From the NCBI RefSeq assembly GCF_004959925.1, contig NZ_SPUW01000003.1, forward strand, positions 434,001-498,000: a DNA stretch of 64,000 bases. The letters run 5' to 3'. This DNA is from Pseudooceanicola onchidii. GTDB lineage: Bacteria > Pseudomonadota > Alphaproteobacteria > Rhodobacterales > Rhodobacteraceae. The notes beneath the pieces are model-generated. The model did not search any database and was not told the DNA's origin. It saw nothing but the letters and a program-made list of their open reading frames with translations. Positions within the stretch are counted from its first letter, which is position 1, and the number at the start of each line of letters is the position of its first letter. Shown in pieces: positions 1 to 9,569 of the stretch. The translations under genes were made by a program, and so were the position numbers.

Positions 1-1203
1 AACGTGATGAACGCGCTCAAGCCTGACGCGATGACCTTCCACTGGGAATTCACGCTTGGGTCCGAGCGCGTGCAGGACCTGGTCGAGGGGCTGCCCTTTG
101 CCGCGCTTGGCCAGAACATCTTTGACGCCGAGTGGGACGAGCCGTCGGAGCTGTTCAAGCCCTACGAATGGTTCGAACGGGGCGGGGCGAAGATCGCCGT
201 GATCGGCCAGGCCTTCCCCTACATGCCGATCGCAAACCCGGGCTGGATGTTCCCGGAATTTTCCTTCGGCATCCGCGATGAACACATGCAGGCCATGGTC
301 GACGAGGTCCGGGCCGAGGGCGCCGATCTGGTGGTCGTGCTGTCGCACAACGGCTTCGACGTCGACAAGGCGATGGCGGGCAAGGTGACGGGCATCGACG
401 TGATCCTGTCGGGCCATACGCATGATGCGCTGCCCGAACCGGTGCAGGTCGGGCAGACCTTCATCATCGCCTCCGGCTCGAACGGCAAGTTCGTGTCGCG
501 CGTCGATCTGGACGTGCGCGACGGCAAGATGATGGGACTGCGGCACAAGCTGATCCCGATCTTTTCCGACGTGATCGCCCCGGATGCAGAAATCGCCCAA
601 CTGATCGACGCACAGCGCGCCCCCTATGAGGCGCAGCTGGCCGAGGTCATCGGCAAGACCGACAGCACGCTGTTCCGGCGCGGCAACTTCAACGGCACCT
701 GGGACGACCTGATCTGCGACGCGCTTCTGTCGGAACGGGACGCCGAGATCGCGATGTCCCCCGGGGTGCGGTGGGGCCCGTCGCTGGTGCCCGGCGACGA
801 CATCACCCGCGAAGACATCTTCAACGTCACCTCGATGTCCTATCCGAACGCCTATCGCACCGAAATGACAGGTGAATTCATCAAGGTGATCCTTGAAGAC
901 GTGGCCGACAACATCTTCAACCCCGACCCCTATTACCAGCAGGGCGGCGACATGGTGCGCACCGGGGGGCTGGGCTATTCCATCGATATCTCGAAGCCGC
1001 AGGGCAGCCGGATTTCCGACATGACGATGCTGGCCACGGGCGAAGCGGTCGATCCCGCCAAGACCTACGTCGTCGCGGGCTGGGCCAGCGTCAACGAAGG
1101 CACCGAAGGCCCGCCGATCTGGGACGTGGTCGAGGCGCACATTCGCAAGATGGGCACCGTCACCGTGGGTGACAACACCAGCGTGAAAGTCACGGGGATG
1201 TAA
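1..1203 (+). CDS. soxB: Thiosulfohydrolase SoxB, C-terminal part (5' end outside window)
   Basis: SoxB is a periplasmic dimanganese enzyme of the 5'-nucleotidase/metallophosphatase superfamily. It hydrolyses the sulfate off the thiosulfonate group carried by SoxYZ. The open frame enters the window at base 1 without a start, and about 400 residues are visible of a family that is usually about 560. Visible signatures are the HWEFT segment near the left edge, the metal-binding GHTHD motif at about residues 137-141 of the visible part, and a full 5'-nucleotidase C-terminal domain. soxC, soxD, soxE and soxF follow on the same strand, which supports the assignment. The stop is followed by a GC-rich hairpin before soxC. 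Confidence 0.95.
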   Translation, partial: NVMNALKPDAMTFHWEFTLGSERVQDLVEGLPFAALGQNIFDAEWDEPSELFKPYEWFERGGAKIAVIGQAFPYMPIANPGWMFPEFSFGIRDEHMQAMVDEVRAEGADLVVVLSHNGFDVDKAMAGKVTGIDVILSGHTHDALPEPVQVGQTFIIASGSNGKFVSRVDLDVRDGKMMGLRHKLIPIFSDVIAPDAEIAQLIDAQRAPYEAQLAEVIGKTDSTLFRRGNFNGTWDDLICDALLSERDAEIAMSPGVRWGPSLVPGDDITREDIFNVTSMSYPNAYRTEMTGEFIKVILEDVADNIFNPDPYYQQGGDMVRTGGLGYSIDISKPQGSRISDMTMLATGEAVDPAKTYVVAGWASVNEGTEGPPIWDVVEAHIRKMGTVTVGDNTSVKVTGM

Positions 1204-1210
1204 GCCCCCG

Positions 1211-1236
1211 GGCCGCGCGTCCTGCGGTGCGCGGCC
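1211..1236 (+). other. Hairpin after soxB
   Basis: An 8-bp perfect stem, GGCCGCGC/GCGCGGCC, encloses a 10-base loop just after the soxB stop. No T-run follows directly, so it is more likely a partial terminator or an mRNA-stabilising structure than a strong terminator. Confidence 0.5.
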
Positions 1237-1258
1237 TGACGTCTAAAAAATTTGTCTC

Positions 1259-1281
1259 ATGAATTCACACAGATGAATTCA
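1259..1281. promoter_or_regulatory. Candidate SqrR/BigR-type operator upstream of soxC
   Basis: ATGAATTCA occurs twice as a direct repeat (1259-1267 and 1273-1281), and each copy holds the palindrome TGAATTCA. The inner bases give ATTC (1263-1266), eight bases, then GAAT (1275-1278). This matches ATTC-N8-GAAT, the recognition sequence reported for the persulfide-responsive ArsR-family repressor SqrR of Rhodobacter. The site ends 10 bases before the soxC ribosome-binding site. Function is inferred from this match and from the sox context. Confidence 0.5.
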
Positions 1282-1303
1282 ATGATCTGAGGAGGAGAAG
1301 CTG

Positions 1304-2593
1304 ATGAGCGATGGCTTCGAAGGAAACACCACCTCTCGGCGCGGGTTCCTGAAAGGGGTCGCCGGCGGGGCAGGGGCTGCGGCCTTGGGCGCAGGTGCCG
1401 CGCGGGCCGAGGGCCCGGATCCGCTGATTATGGAGGTGCAGGAGTGGGCCAGCGGGCTGGGCGACGGCGTTGACGAGACGCCATATGGCCTGCCGATCAG
1501 GTTCGAATCCGACGTGGTGCGGCGCAATGTGCCTTGGCTGACGGCCGATCCGATCTCCTCGATCAACTTCACGCCGATCCATGCGCTGGACGGGACGATC
1601 ACGCCGCAGGGCTGCGCGTTCGAACGGCACCATTCCGGTGCGATCGAACTGGCCAAGGCCGATTACCGTCTGATGATCAACGGGTTGGTCGACCGGCCTC
1701 TGGTCTTCACCTACGCCGATCTGGAACGGTTCCCGCGCGAAAACCACGTCTATTTCTGCGAATGCGCCGCCAATACCGGCATGGAATGGGCAGGCGCGCA
1801 GCTGAACGGGGCGCAGTTCACCCACGGCATGATCCACAACATGGAATATTCCGGCATCCCCCTGCGCACCCTGCTGGAAGAAGCCGGGCTGGACGCGGCG
1901 GGCGATCTGGCGGGCAAGTGGGTCTATGTCGAGGGCGCGGATGCGTCGTCGAACGGCCGGTCGATCCCGATGGAAAAGGCGCTGGACGACGTGCTGGTGG
2001 CCTTCAAGGCCAATGGCGAGGCGCTGCGAAAGGAACACGGCTATCCCGTGCGGCTGGTCGTGCCCGGCTGGGAAGGCAACATGTGGATCAAGTGGCTGCG
2101 CCGGATCGAGGTGATGGACCAGCCGGTCGAAAGCCGCGAGGAGACCTCGAAATACACCGACACGCTGGCCGACGGCACCTCGCGCAAGTGGACCTGGGTG
2201 ATGGATGCGAAATCCGTCGTCACCAGCCCTAGCCCGCAGTCCCCGATCACCCATGGCAAGGGCCCGCTGGTCATCACCGGCCTCGCCTGGTCCGGTCGTG
2301 GCCGGATCACCCGCGTCGACGTGTCGAAGGACGGCGGCAAGACCTGGGAAACCGCGCGGCTGGGCCGGACGCAGGGCGACACCAAGGCGCTGACGCGGTT
2401 CTACCTTGATACCGAATGGAACGGCGAAGAGTGGCTGCTGCAATCGCGCGCCATGGACGAGACCGGCTATGTCCAGCCGACCAAGCACATGCTGCGCGAC
2501 GTGCGCGGCGAGAATTCGATCTACCACAACAACTGCATCCAGACGTGGTGGATCAAGGACACCGGAGAGGCGGAAAATGTCGAAGTTTCTTAA
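1304..2593 (+). CDS. soxC: Sulfane dehydrogenase molybdenum subunit SoxC
   Basis: SoxC is the molybdopterin subunit of the periplasmic sulfane dehydrogenase SoxCD, which oxidises the sulfane sulfur left on SoxY. The 429-residue product begins with a twin-arginine signal (SRRGFLKG, residues 11-18). It shows the sulfite-oxidase fold, with the cysteine-containing segment YFCECAANTG (Cys152 and Cys154, one expected to bind Mo), and ends in a dimerisation domain rich in W and G. The ATG has a strong GGAGGAG site at 1291-1297. Its last 17 bases overlap soxD, so the two subunits are probably translationally coupled. Length and gene order match known sox clusters. Confidence 0.96.
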   Translation: MSDGFEGNTTSRRGFLKGVAGGAGAAALGAGAARAEGPDPLIMEVQEWASGLGDGVDETPYGLPIRFESDVVRRNVPWLTADPISSINFTPIHALDGTITPQGCAFERHHSGAIELAKADYRLMINGLVDRPLVFTYADLERFPRENHVYFCECAANTGMEWAGAQLNGAQFTHGMIHNMEYSGIPLRTLLEEAGLDAAGDLAGKWVYVEGADASSNGRSIPMEKALDDVLVAFKANGEALRKEHGYPVRLVVPGWEGNMWIKWLRRIEVMDQPVESREETSKYTDTLADGTSRKWTWVMDAKSVVTSPSPQSPITHGKGPLVITGLAWSGRGRITRVDVSKDGGKTWETARLGRTQGDTKALTRFYLDTEWNGEEWLLQSRAMDETGYVQPTKHMLRDVRGENSIYHNNCIQTWWIKDTGEAENVEVS

Positions 2594-3881
2594 CATCTTT
2601 GCCCCGTCTCTGGGCGGGGCGGCGCTGGTGGCCGGGCTGGCCTACGGCGTGTCGACCCGCGATTACCGCGCAGCCGAGGCTGATCTGGCCATGGCACAAT
2701 CCGATCGTGCCCTGGCGCAGGTCGAGGCCGCCACGGCGCGCATCGCGGAACTGGAGGCTGCCGCCACGGCGGCGACCGACGCACAGGGCGCGGCCGAGGC
2801 CGAACTGGCCAGCCTGCGTGACCAGATGGCCGCCCGCGACAGCGCGCCGCGCGCCATGTCCGTATCGACGCAGGGCGCCTCGGCCCCGGGCCCCTTCGGT
2901 CTGGGCCGCGACGCCCTGCCCGAGGAAGTCGCCGCCTGGAACATCGACGTGCTGCCCGACGGCACCGGCCTGCCGGTCGGCTCGGGCGATGTCTGGACGG
3001 GGGACGAGGTCTTTGCCGAACACTGCGCGTCCTGCCACGGCGATTTCGCCGAAGGCCGGGGCAACTGGCCCAAGCTGGCCGGGGGGCAGGGCACGCTGGA
3101 TCACAAGGATCCGCTCAAGACCGTGGGATCCTACTGGCCCTACCTGTCGACGACCTTCGACTATGTCCGCCGGTCCATGCCCTTCGGCAATGCGCAGTCG
3201 CTGTCGGATGACGATGTCTATGCCATCGTGGCCTACATCCTTTATTCCAACGACCTTGTGGACGACGACTTTGTCCTGTCGAACGAGACCTTTCTGGATG
3301 TCGAGATGCCCAATGCCGAGGGTTTCATCATCGACGACCGCGACACAGCCGAGGCGCATTTCTGGACCGAACCCTGCATGGAGAACTGCAAGGACGCGGT
3401 CGAGATCACGATGCGCGCCGCCGTGCTGGACGTGACGCCGGAAGAAGAGGGCGCGGAAGAGGCCACGATGGACAGCGGAACCGAGGCCGCGACCGAAGCG
3501 CCCGCCGAAGAAGCCTCCGCCTCGGAGCCTGCCCCGGCGGGGGATGCGGCACCGGCTATCGACATGGCGCTGGCCTCGGAAGGCGAGGATGTCTTCAAGA
3601 AGTGCAAATCCTGCCACCAGGTCGGGGACGGTGCCAAGAACCGTACCGGTCCGGTGCTGAACGGTGTGGTCGGCGCGGTGATCGGGCATGTCGACGGGTT
3701 CAAGTATTCGAACGACATGGCGGCGCTTGGCGAAGAGGGGAAGGTCTGGACGGAAGAGGAGCTGTCCAAATTCCTTGAAAAGCCCAAGGGTTACCTGAGC
3801 AAGACCAAGATGAGCTTTGCCGGACTTCGCAAGGAAGATGATCGGAAAGCCGTGATAGAATACCTCAAGACCTTCAACTGA
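2577..3881 (+). CDS. soxD: Sulfane dehydrogenase cytochrome c subunit SoxD
   Basis: SoxD passes electrons from SoxC to the respiratory chain. The 434-residue protein starts with an N-terminal hydrophobic segment ending in GLAYGVSTRDYR, then an Ala-rich helical stretch (about 30-85). It carries two c-type haem motifs, CASCH at 150-154 and CKSCH at 343-347. The haem domains are joined by an acidic Ala/Glu/Pro-rich linker (about 285-330), which makes the protein longer than the roughly 385 residues of the Paracoccus protein. The second domain resembles mitochondrial-type cytochrome c (KTKMSFAGL). The chosen ATG lies inside soxC; an upstream in-frame ATG at 2406 would add 57 residues of shadow translation and was rejected. 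The N-terminus is clearly related to that of SoxE. Confidence 0.93.
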   Translation: MSKFLNIFAPSLGGAALVAGLAYGVSTRDYRAAEADLAMAQSDRALAQVEAATARIAELEAAATAATDAQGAAEAELASLRDQMAARDSAPRAMSVSTQGASAPGPFGLGRDALPEEVAAWNIDVLPDGTGLPVGSGDVWTGDEVFAEHCASCHGDFAEGRGNWPKLAGGQGTLDHKDPLKTVGSYWPYLSTTFDYVRRSMPFGNAQSLSDDDVYAIVAYILYSNDLVDDDFVLSNETFLDVEMPNAEGFIIDDRDTAEAHFWTEPCMENCKDAVEITMRAAVLDVTPEEEGAEEATMDSGTEAATEAPAEEASASEPAPAGDAAPAIDMALASEGEDVFKKCKSCHQVGDGAKNRTGPVLNGVVGAVIGHVDGFKYSNDMAALGEEGKVWTEEELSKFLEKPKGYLSKTKMSFAGLRKEDDRKAVIEYLKTFN

Positions 3882-3956
3882 CGGTCTGACCGGGGGTCCC
3901 GTACCGGGGCCCTCGGAAGCGTCGGATCAGGGCGTTGCGCGAACAGGGAGGAGTGA

Positions 3957-4004
3957 ATGCGACACACTGGATTTGCCGCATTCGGAACGGGGTTCACGAC
4001 ATGA
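3957..4004 (+). CDS. Possible 15-codon leader peptide upstream of soxE
   Basis: A short frame, MRHTGFAAFGTGFTT, starts 5 bases after a good GGGAGGAG site (3945-3951). Its TGA overlaps the soxE ATG as ATGA. The best ribosome-binding site in this gap belongs to this frame rather than to soxE, so ribosomes may reach soxE by coupled re-initiation. It could also be chance. An alternative reading starts soxE at the GTG at 3953, but its spacing to the ribosome site is too short. Confidence 0.3.
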   Translation: MRHTGFAAFGTGFTT

Positions 4005-4933
4005 GCACCGGGTCAGGCATCATGCTGGCCTTGGGCGGCGCGGCCTTGGTGGTTGGTGTGGCTTACGGTGTAAACACGCGCAGCTATCGTGACGCCGAAC
4101 TGCAGGTCATGACCGATCGGCTGGCCCGGGTCGAGGCCACCAACGCGGCCCTGCGTGCGGAGGCTGCGCAGACAGATGCGCTGACGGCGCGTGTTGCAGA
4201 GCTTGAGGCGGCGCTGACAGATGCGCAACGTCAGCCCGAGGTCAGTGCGGCCGCCGTCGAGGCCCCGCCGACACCACAGATCGACGCGGCGCAGCCCGGC
4301 CTGGGCAACGCGCAGGCCGGGGCGGATGTGTTTCGCAAATGCCAGTCCTGCCATTCCGTGGGCGCCGGGGCCGAGGATCGGGTTGGCCCGCACCTGAACG
4401 GAATCTTCGGGCGCAGGGCGGGGGCACACGCGGGGTTCCGCTATTCCGAGGACATGGCGATGATGGGGGCGGACGGGCTGACCTGGACGCTTGATACGCT
4501 TGACGCCTACCTGGAAAACCCCAAGGCGCTGGTGTCGCGGACGCGGATGAATTTCGCGGGCCTCAAGGCGGCGCAGGACAGGGCCGACGTGCTGGCCTTC
4601 CTGCGGCAGTATTCCGACCGGCCGCAGAACATTCCAGAAGCCGCGCCGACCGCCATGGCGCCCGAGGTCACGCTGTCCGACGACATCCTCGCCATCGTGG
4701 GGGATCCCGAATACGGCGCCTACCTCGCCTCGGAATGCGAAACCTGCCACCAGCGCAGTGGCGCGGACGACGGGATCCCGGCAATCACCGGCTGGCCCGA
4801 GGCGGATTTCGTCGTCGCGATGCATGCCTACAAGCAGAAGATCCGCCCGCATCCGGTCATGCAGATGATGGCCGGGCGGTTGTCGGACGAAGAAATCGCG
4901 GCCTTGGCCGCGTATTTCCGGGGCCTCGACTAG
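4001..4933 (+). CDS. soxE: Diheme c-type cytochrome SoxE
   Basis: SoxE is thought to be the cytochrome partner of the SoxF flavoprotein. The 310-residue product has an N-terminal hydrophobic anchor (about 5-25) that resembles the one in SoxD, a coiled Ala-rich segment, a first haem site CQSCH at 114-118 in a cytochrome c domain (RTRMNFAGL), and a second haem site CETCH at 246-250 in a domain like the FccA cytochrome of sulfide dehydrogenase. The ATG at 4001 overlaps the stop of a short upstream frame and has only a weak GGGG before it. soxF follows 48 bases downstream. Confidence 0.88.
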   Translation: MSTGSGIMLALGGAALVVGVAYGVNTRSYRDAELQVMTDRLARVEATNAALRAEAAQTDALTARVAELEAALTDAQRQPEVSAAAVEAPPTPQIDAAQPGLGNAQAGADVFRKCQSCHSVGAGAEDRVGPHLNGIFGRRAGAHAGFRYSEDMAMMGADGLTWTLDTLDAYLENPKALVSRTRMNFAGLKAAQDRADVLAFLRQYSDRPQNIPEAAPTAMAPEVTLSDDILAIVGDPEYGAYLASECETCHQRSGADDGIPAITGWPEADFVVAMHAYKQKIRPHPVMQMMAGRLSDEEIAALAAYFRGLD

Positions 4934-4981
4934 GGCACCGGGTCAGGGCCCGTCGTGGCCCGCATTCAGGGAGGAAACCCA

Positions 4982-6250
4982 ATGACTTTGAATAGAAGGA
5001 CATTTCTGGGCACCGGCGCGGCCGCGACCGTGGCCCTTTCCGCGCCCCGCGCGATCGGGGCCAGCCACGGACGGCCGCGTGTCGTCGTGGTGGGCGGTGG
5101 TGCAGGGGGCGCGACCGCCGCGCGCTATATCGCCAAGGACAGCCAGGGCGAGATCGACGTGACGCTGATCGAACCTTCGCGCAGCTATTACACCTGCTTC
5201 TTCTCGAACCTCTACATCGGCGGCTTCCGCGACCTGTCGTCGATCGCGCACAGCTACGGCACGCTGGCGTCCGAGTATGGCATCAACGTGGTGCACGATT
5301 GGGCCGTGGGCGTGGACCGCGACGCCAAGACGGTGGCGCTGGCAGGCGGCGGATCTGTGCCCTACGACCGGCTGATCCTGTCGCCGGGGATCGATTTCGT
5401 CGACGGTGCGGTTCCGGGCTGGGACGTGACCACTCAGAACAGGATGCCCCATGCCTACAAGGCCGGGTCGCAGTCCGAACTGCTCAAGGCGCAGATCGAA
5501 GCGATGCCCGAGGGCGGCGTCTTTGCCATGGTCGCCCCGCCCAACCCCTATCGCTGCCCGCCGGGACCGTATGAGCGGGTGTCGATGGTGGCGCATGTGC
5601 TGAAGGAAAAGAACCCGACCGCCAAGATCCTGATCGTCGACCCGAAAGAGAAGTTCTCGAAACAGGGTCTGTTCGAGGAAGGCTGGGCCAAGCACTACTC
5701 CGGCATGATCGACCGCATCGGGCCGGATTTCGGCGGCGACAAGGTGTCGGTCGATGCGGATGCGATGACGGTCACGATCGACGGCGCGGTCGAAAAGGTC
5801 GATGTCTGCAACGTCATTCCGGCGATGAAGGCCGGGTTGATCTGCGAACGCGCCGGGCTGACCGAAGGTAACTGGGCGCCCGTGATCCCCGCCACGATGC
5901 AAAGCCGACTGGACGAAAACATCCACATCCTCGGCGATGCCTCGGCGCAGGGCGACATGCCGAAGTCGGGCTTTTCCGCCAATTCGCAGGCCAAGGTGGC
6001 GGCGATGGCGGTGCGCGGCGCGCTCACCGGGTCCAGGATCTTCCCGGCCAAGTTCTCGAACACCTGCTGGTCGCTGATCGGCACTGACGACGGCGTGAAG
6101 GTCGGCGCGGCCTATGAGGCGACGGACGAAAAAATCGCCTCGGTGTCCAGCTTCGTCAGCCAGACCGGAGAGGACGCGGCCCTGCGCAAGGCGACCTACG
6201 AGGAGTCGATCGGCTGGTACGCCGGGATCACGGCGGACATGTTCGGGTGA
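4982..6250 (+). CDS. soxF: FAD flavoprotein SoxF (flavocytochrome c sulfide dehydrogenase type)
   Basis: SoxF is a periplasmic FAD protein related to FccB; it oxidises sulfide in vitro and speeds thiosulfate oxidation. The 422-residue product has a twin-arginine signal (RRTFLG at residues 5-10), an FAD-binding motif VVGGGAGG near residue 38, and the redox cysteine in the segment YYTCFFSN. The second redox cysteine is in NTCWSLIG. The ATG at 4982 is preceded by GGGAGG at 4969-4974. It closes the visible sox operon; the next gene has its own promoter and palindromic operator. Confidence 0.92.
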   Translation: MTLNRRTFLGTGAAATVALSAPRAIGASHGRPRVVVVGGGAGGATAARYIAKDSQGEIDVTLIEPSRSYYTCFFSNLYIGGFRDLSSIAHSYGTLASEYGINVVHDWAVGVDRDAKTVALAGGGSVPYDRLILSPGIDFVDGAVPGWDVTTQNRMPHAYKAGSQSELLKAQIEAMPEGGVFAMVAPPNPYRCPPGPYERVSMVAHVLKEKNPTAKILIVDPKEKFSKQGLFEEGWAKHYSGMIDRIGPDFGGDKVSVDADAMTVTIDGAVEKVDVCNVIPAMKAGLICERAGLTEGNWAPVIPATMQSRLDENIHILGDASAQGDMPKSGFSANSQAKVAAMAVRGALTGSRIFPAKFSNTCWSLIGTDDGVKVGAAYEATDEKIASVSSFVSQTGEDAALRKATYEESIGWYAGITADMFG

Positions 6251-6292
6251 CGTGACGGTCGGGCGCCCCTATCGTCGGGTGGGGGCGCTGGC

Positions 6293-6321
6293 TTGACTTG
6301 TACGCGATCGCGTACCACATT
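6293..6321 (+). promoter_or_regulatory. Toxin-antitoxin promoter with palindromic operator
   Basis: TTGACT at 6293-6298 is a good -35 box. CACATT at 6316-6321 is a weak -10 box at 17-base spacing. The spacer is filled by a perfect 16-base palindrome, GTACGCGATCGCGTAC (6300-6315). This placement suits autorepression. YefM-type antitoxins bind palindromes that contain TGTAC-like cores, and the left arm here reads TTGTACG. Confidence 0.7.
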
Positions 6322-6361
6322 GGCCTGGTGGCCATGGGGTCACGTCAGCGAGGGCCCCGCC

Positions 6362-6628
6362 TTGAACATCGTGACCTATTCCGACGCGCGCAAACACCTG
6401 AAAGACGTCATGGACCACGCGATCCATGACAAGACCGAGACGGTGATCACCCGCCCGGGCCGGGAGGCCGTGGTCGTGGTCGGCAAGGAGGAATGGGACG
6501 CGATCCAGGAAACCCTGTACCTGCTCAGCTCGCCTGCCAACGCCAAGCGGCTGCACGCCGCCGTGGCCGAGCTTGACAACGGCAAGGGGACAGAGCGGGT
6601 GCTGGACGATGAGGCTGATCTTTTCTGA
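6362..6628 (+). CDS. yefM: YefM/Phd-family antitoxin (TTG start)
   Basis: The 88-residue antitoxin would neutralise the downstream YoeB toxin and repress the operon. The N-terminal part (NIVTYSDARKHLKDVMD) is the Phd/YefM DNA-binding domain, followed by the typical TVITRPGREAVVVV strand and a KEEWDAIQETLYLLSSPAN helix. The protein family begins at this NIVTYS segment, so the TTG at 6362 is chosen. An ATG 69 bases upstream sits on the promoter -35 box and cannot be the start. Its last 20 bases overlap the toxin gene, the usual arrangement. Confidence 0.88.
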   Translation: MNIVTYSDARKHLKDVMDHAIHDKTETVITRPGREAVVVVGKEEWDAIQETLYLLSSPANAKRLHAAVAELDNGKGTERVLDDEADLF

Positions 6629-6875
6629 CCACGCCTGGCAGGATTACCATCACTGGCGGACAACGGATGCAAAGGTGTTCGATCGGCTGAATGCCCTGAT
6701 CCGCGAAGCGATGCGCACGCCGTTCACCGGCACGGGCACGCCTGAACCTCTGAAGGGCGATCTGAGCGGCTGGTGGTCGCGACGCATTACCAAGGCCGAC
6801 CGGCTGGTCTATCGCATCTCGGGGCCGCGCGACGCGCAGGCGATCGAGATTGCGCAATGCCGTTATCACTATTGA
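6609..6875 (+). CDS. yoeB: YoeB-family toxin, ribosome-dependent mRNA endonuclease
   Basis: YoeB cleaves mRNA in the ribosomal A site. The 88-residue protein matches the family in length and keeps the catalytic residues. It has the Glu in GTPEPLKG (near residue 46), the Arg in WWSRRITKADRLVY, and the terminal CRYHY containing the essential His and Tyr. It starts inside the antitoxin gene. Nothing suggests inactivation, so the pair is probably functional. Confidence 0.92.
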   Translation: MRLIFSDHAWQDYHHWRTTDAKVFDRLNALIREAMRTPFTGTGTPEPLKGDLSGWWSRRITKADRLVYRISGPRDAQAIEIAQCRYHY

Positions 6876-7042
6876 CCGACCGGAGCGGCGGGCTATCGGC
6901 ACGGTATCGGCCGCCCTGTTTCCGCCTCGTCATTTACCACCGGGTTACACTTTAACCCGCTGGCCCTTGCAGCCCGGGGAACGCGTAACTAAGACTCTGT
7001 TAGCCCCTGACAGGGTATGACTGACGGGTAGGACGAGCAGGG

Positions 7043-7678
7043 ATGGACATGAGCGACCTTTACGAAAATTACATGAATATGCTGGTGCCGATGGTGGTCG
7101 AACAGACCAGCCGTGGCGAACGGGCTTATGACATCTTCTCGCGCCTGCTGAAGGAACGGATCATCTTCGTTTCCGGCCCGGTGCATGACGGCATGTCTTC
7201 GCTGATCGTGGCGCAGCTTCTGCACCTCGAGGCCGAGAACCCGACCAAGGATATCTCGATGTACATCAACAGCCCCGGTGGCGTGGTGACCTCGGGTCTG
7301 TCGATCTACGACACGATGCAGTACATCCGGCCCAAGGTCGGGACGCTGGTGATCGGGCAGGCGGCCTCCATGGGCTCGCTGCTGCTGGCGGGCGGCGAAG
7401 CGGGGATGCGCTATGCGCTGCCCAATGCCGAGGTCATGGTGCACCAGCCCTCGGGCGGCTATCGGGGCCAGGCGACGGACATCATGATCCACGCCAAGCA
7501 CACCGAACGCCTGAAGGAACGGCTGAACAACATCTACGTCAAGCACACCGGCCAGGATTATGAAACGGTCGTCGACGCGCTTGAGCGGGACAACTTCATG
7601 ACCGCCGAGGAAGCCAAGGACTGGGGCCTGATCGACGAGATCTTTGCCGCACGTCCGAAAGAAGACGACGACAAGTAA
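7043..7678 (+). CDS. clpP: ATP-dependent Clp protease proteolytic subunit ClpP
   Basis: ClpP is the serine peptidase of the ClpXP and ClpAP proteases in the cytoplasm. The 211-residue protein has the catalytic triad Ser109 (GQAASMGS), His134 (VMVHQPSGG) and Asp183 (LERDNF). The spacing equals that of E. coli ClpP. Two ATGs are possible, at 7043 and 7049. The second has GCAGGG six bases before it and may be the true start; the difference is two residues. clpX follows after 185 bases with its own likely promoter. Confidence 0.97.
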   Translation: MDMSDLYENYMNMLVPMVVEQTSRGERAYDIFSRLLKERIIFVSGPVHDGMSSLIVAQLLHLEAENPTKDISMYINSPGGVVTSGLSIYDTMQYIRPKVGTLVIGQAASMGSLLLAGGEAGMRYALPNAEVMVHQPSGGYRGQATDIMIHAKHTERLKERLNNIYVKHTGQDYETVVDALERDNFMTAEEAKDWGLIDEIFAARPKEDDDK

Positions 7679-7750
7679 CGAGGGTTGCGGCAAAAAGTGA
7701 CCGCGCGGCGACCTGTCGCGGCCCGGTCACGATCCCGTCGTGACAGATTT

Positions 7751-7780
7751 TTGACATTGTGGACAGCCGGGGCCTACCCT
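7751..7780 (+). promoter_or_regulatory. Candidate clpX promoter
   Basis: A perfect -35 box, TTGACA (7751-7756), is followed after 18 bases by TACCCT (7775-7780), which keeps three of six -10 consensus positions. It lies about 85 bases before the clpX ATG and downstream of clpP, so clpX can probably be transcribed separately from clpP. Confidence 0.55.
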
Positions 7781-7863
7781 AGGCTGATCACAAGGCCCGG
7801 CCCGCGTCCGCCCCTGGTGGACACCCGGGAAAGGATGATCCCCTTTGGGGGGAAAGGTGCGAG

Positions 7864-9132
<1,269 letters not shown>

Positions 9133-9158
9133 CCCGCCTTGGCATGAACTGACTGACA

Positions 9159-9184
9159 TGGGCGGGGTTTTTCCCGCCCATTTT
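9159..9184 (+). terminator. Rho-independent terminator after clpX
   Basis: An 8-bp perfect stem TGGGCGGG/CCCGCCCA (9159-9166 and 9173-9180) has a GTTTTT loop and is followed by TTTT. It sits 27 bases after the clpX stop. Confidence 0.85.
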
Positions 9185-9197
9185 CGTGGAGAGACCA

Positions 9198-9569
9198 ATG
9201 ACAATTCAACGCATTCACTCGGGCGGCGAGTTCGAGAAGAAGATCGGCTACTGCCGCGCCGTCGTGGCCGGGGGCTTCGTGCATGTCGCGGGCACCGTTG
9301 GCCAGGGCGACACGGTCGAGGACCAGTGCCGCGCTGCCTTGGGCACCATTGCGGATGCGCTGGAAAAGGCGGGTGCGTCGCTCGCCGATACGGTGCGGGT
9401 CGTTTATTACCTGCCCGACCGCAAGGACTTCGAAGCCTGCTGGCCGATCCTGGCGGACGCCTTCGAAGACAACCCGCCGGCCGCGACGATGATCGAATGC
9501 CGGTTGATCGACGACAAGTACAAGATCGAGATCGAGGTGACCGCGCTGGCGCCTCAGGCAAGCTCGTAA
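9198..9569 (+). CDS. RidA/YjgF-family protein
   Basis: Rid-family proteins form trimers and often deaminate reactive enamine/imine intermediates. The 123-residue product has the family fold signatures, including AGTVGQGDTVEDQCRAAL near residues 37-54 and a C-terminal MIECRLID segment with an arginine that may be the substrate-binding one. The ATG has GGAGAG at 9188-9193; the in-frame ATG 12 bases upstream lacks such spacing. The gene ends head-on with the next, with a 16-base overlap of coding ends. The exact Rid subfamily is not settled. Confidence 0.82.
   Translation: MTIQRIHSGGEFEKKIGYCRAVVAGGFVHVAGTVGQGDTVEDQCRAALGTIADALEKAGASLADTVRVVYYLPDRKDFEACWPILADAFEDNPPAATMIECRLIDDKYKIEIEVTALAPQASS

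Noticed and set aside
2406-2576. Longer soxD starting at 2406
   Set aside because: The extra 57 residues are an out-of-frame reading of soxC with no signal peptide; the ATG at 2577 gives the family N-terminus.
6293-6361. Upstream ATG for the antitoxin
   Set aside because: It overlaps the -35 box and operator, and the added residues do not fit the family; the TTG at 6362 does.
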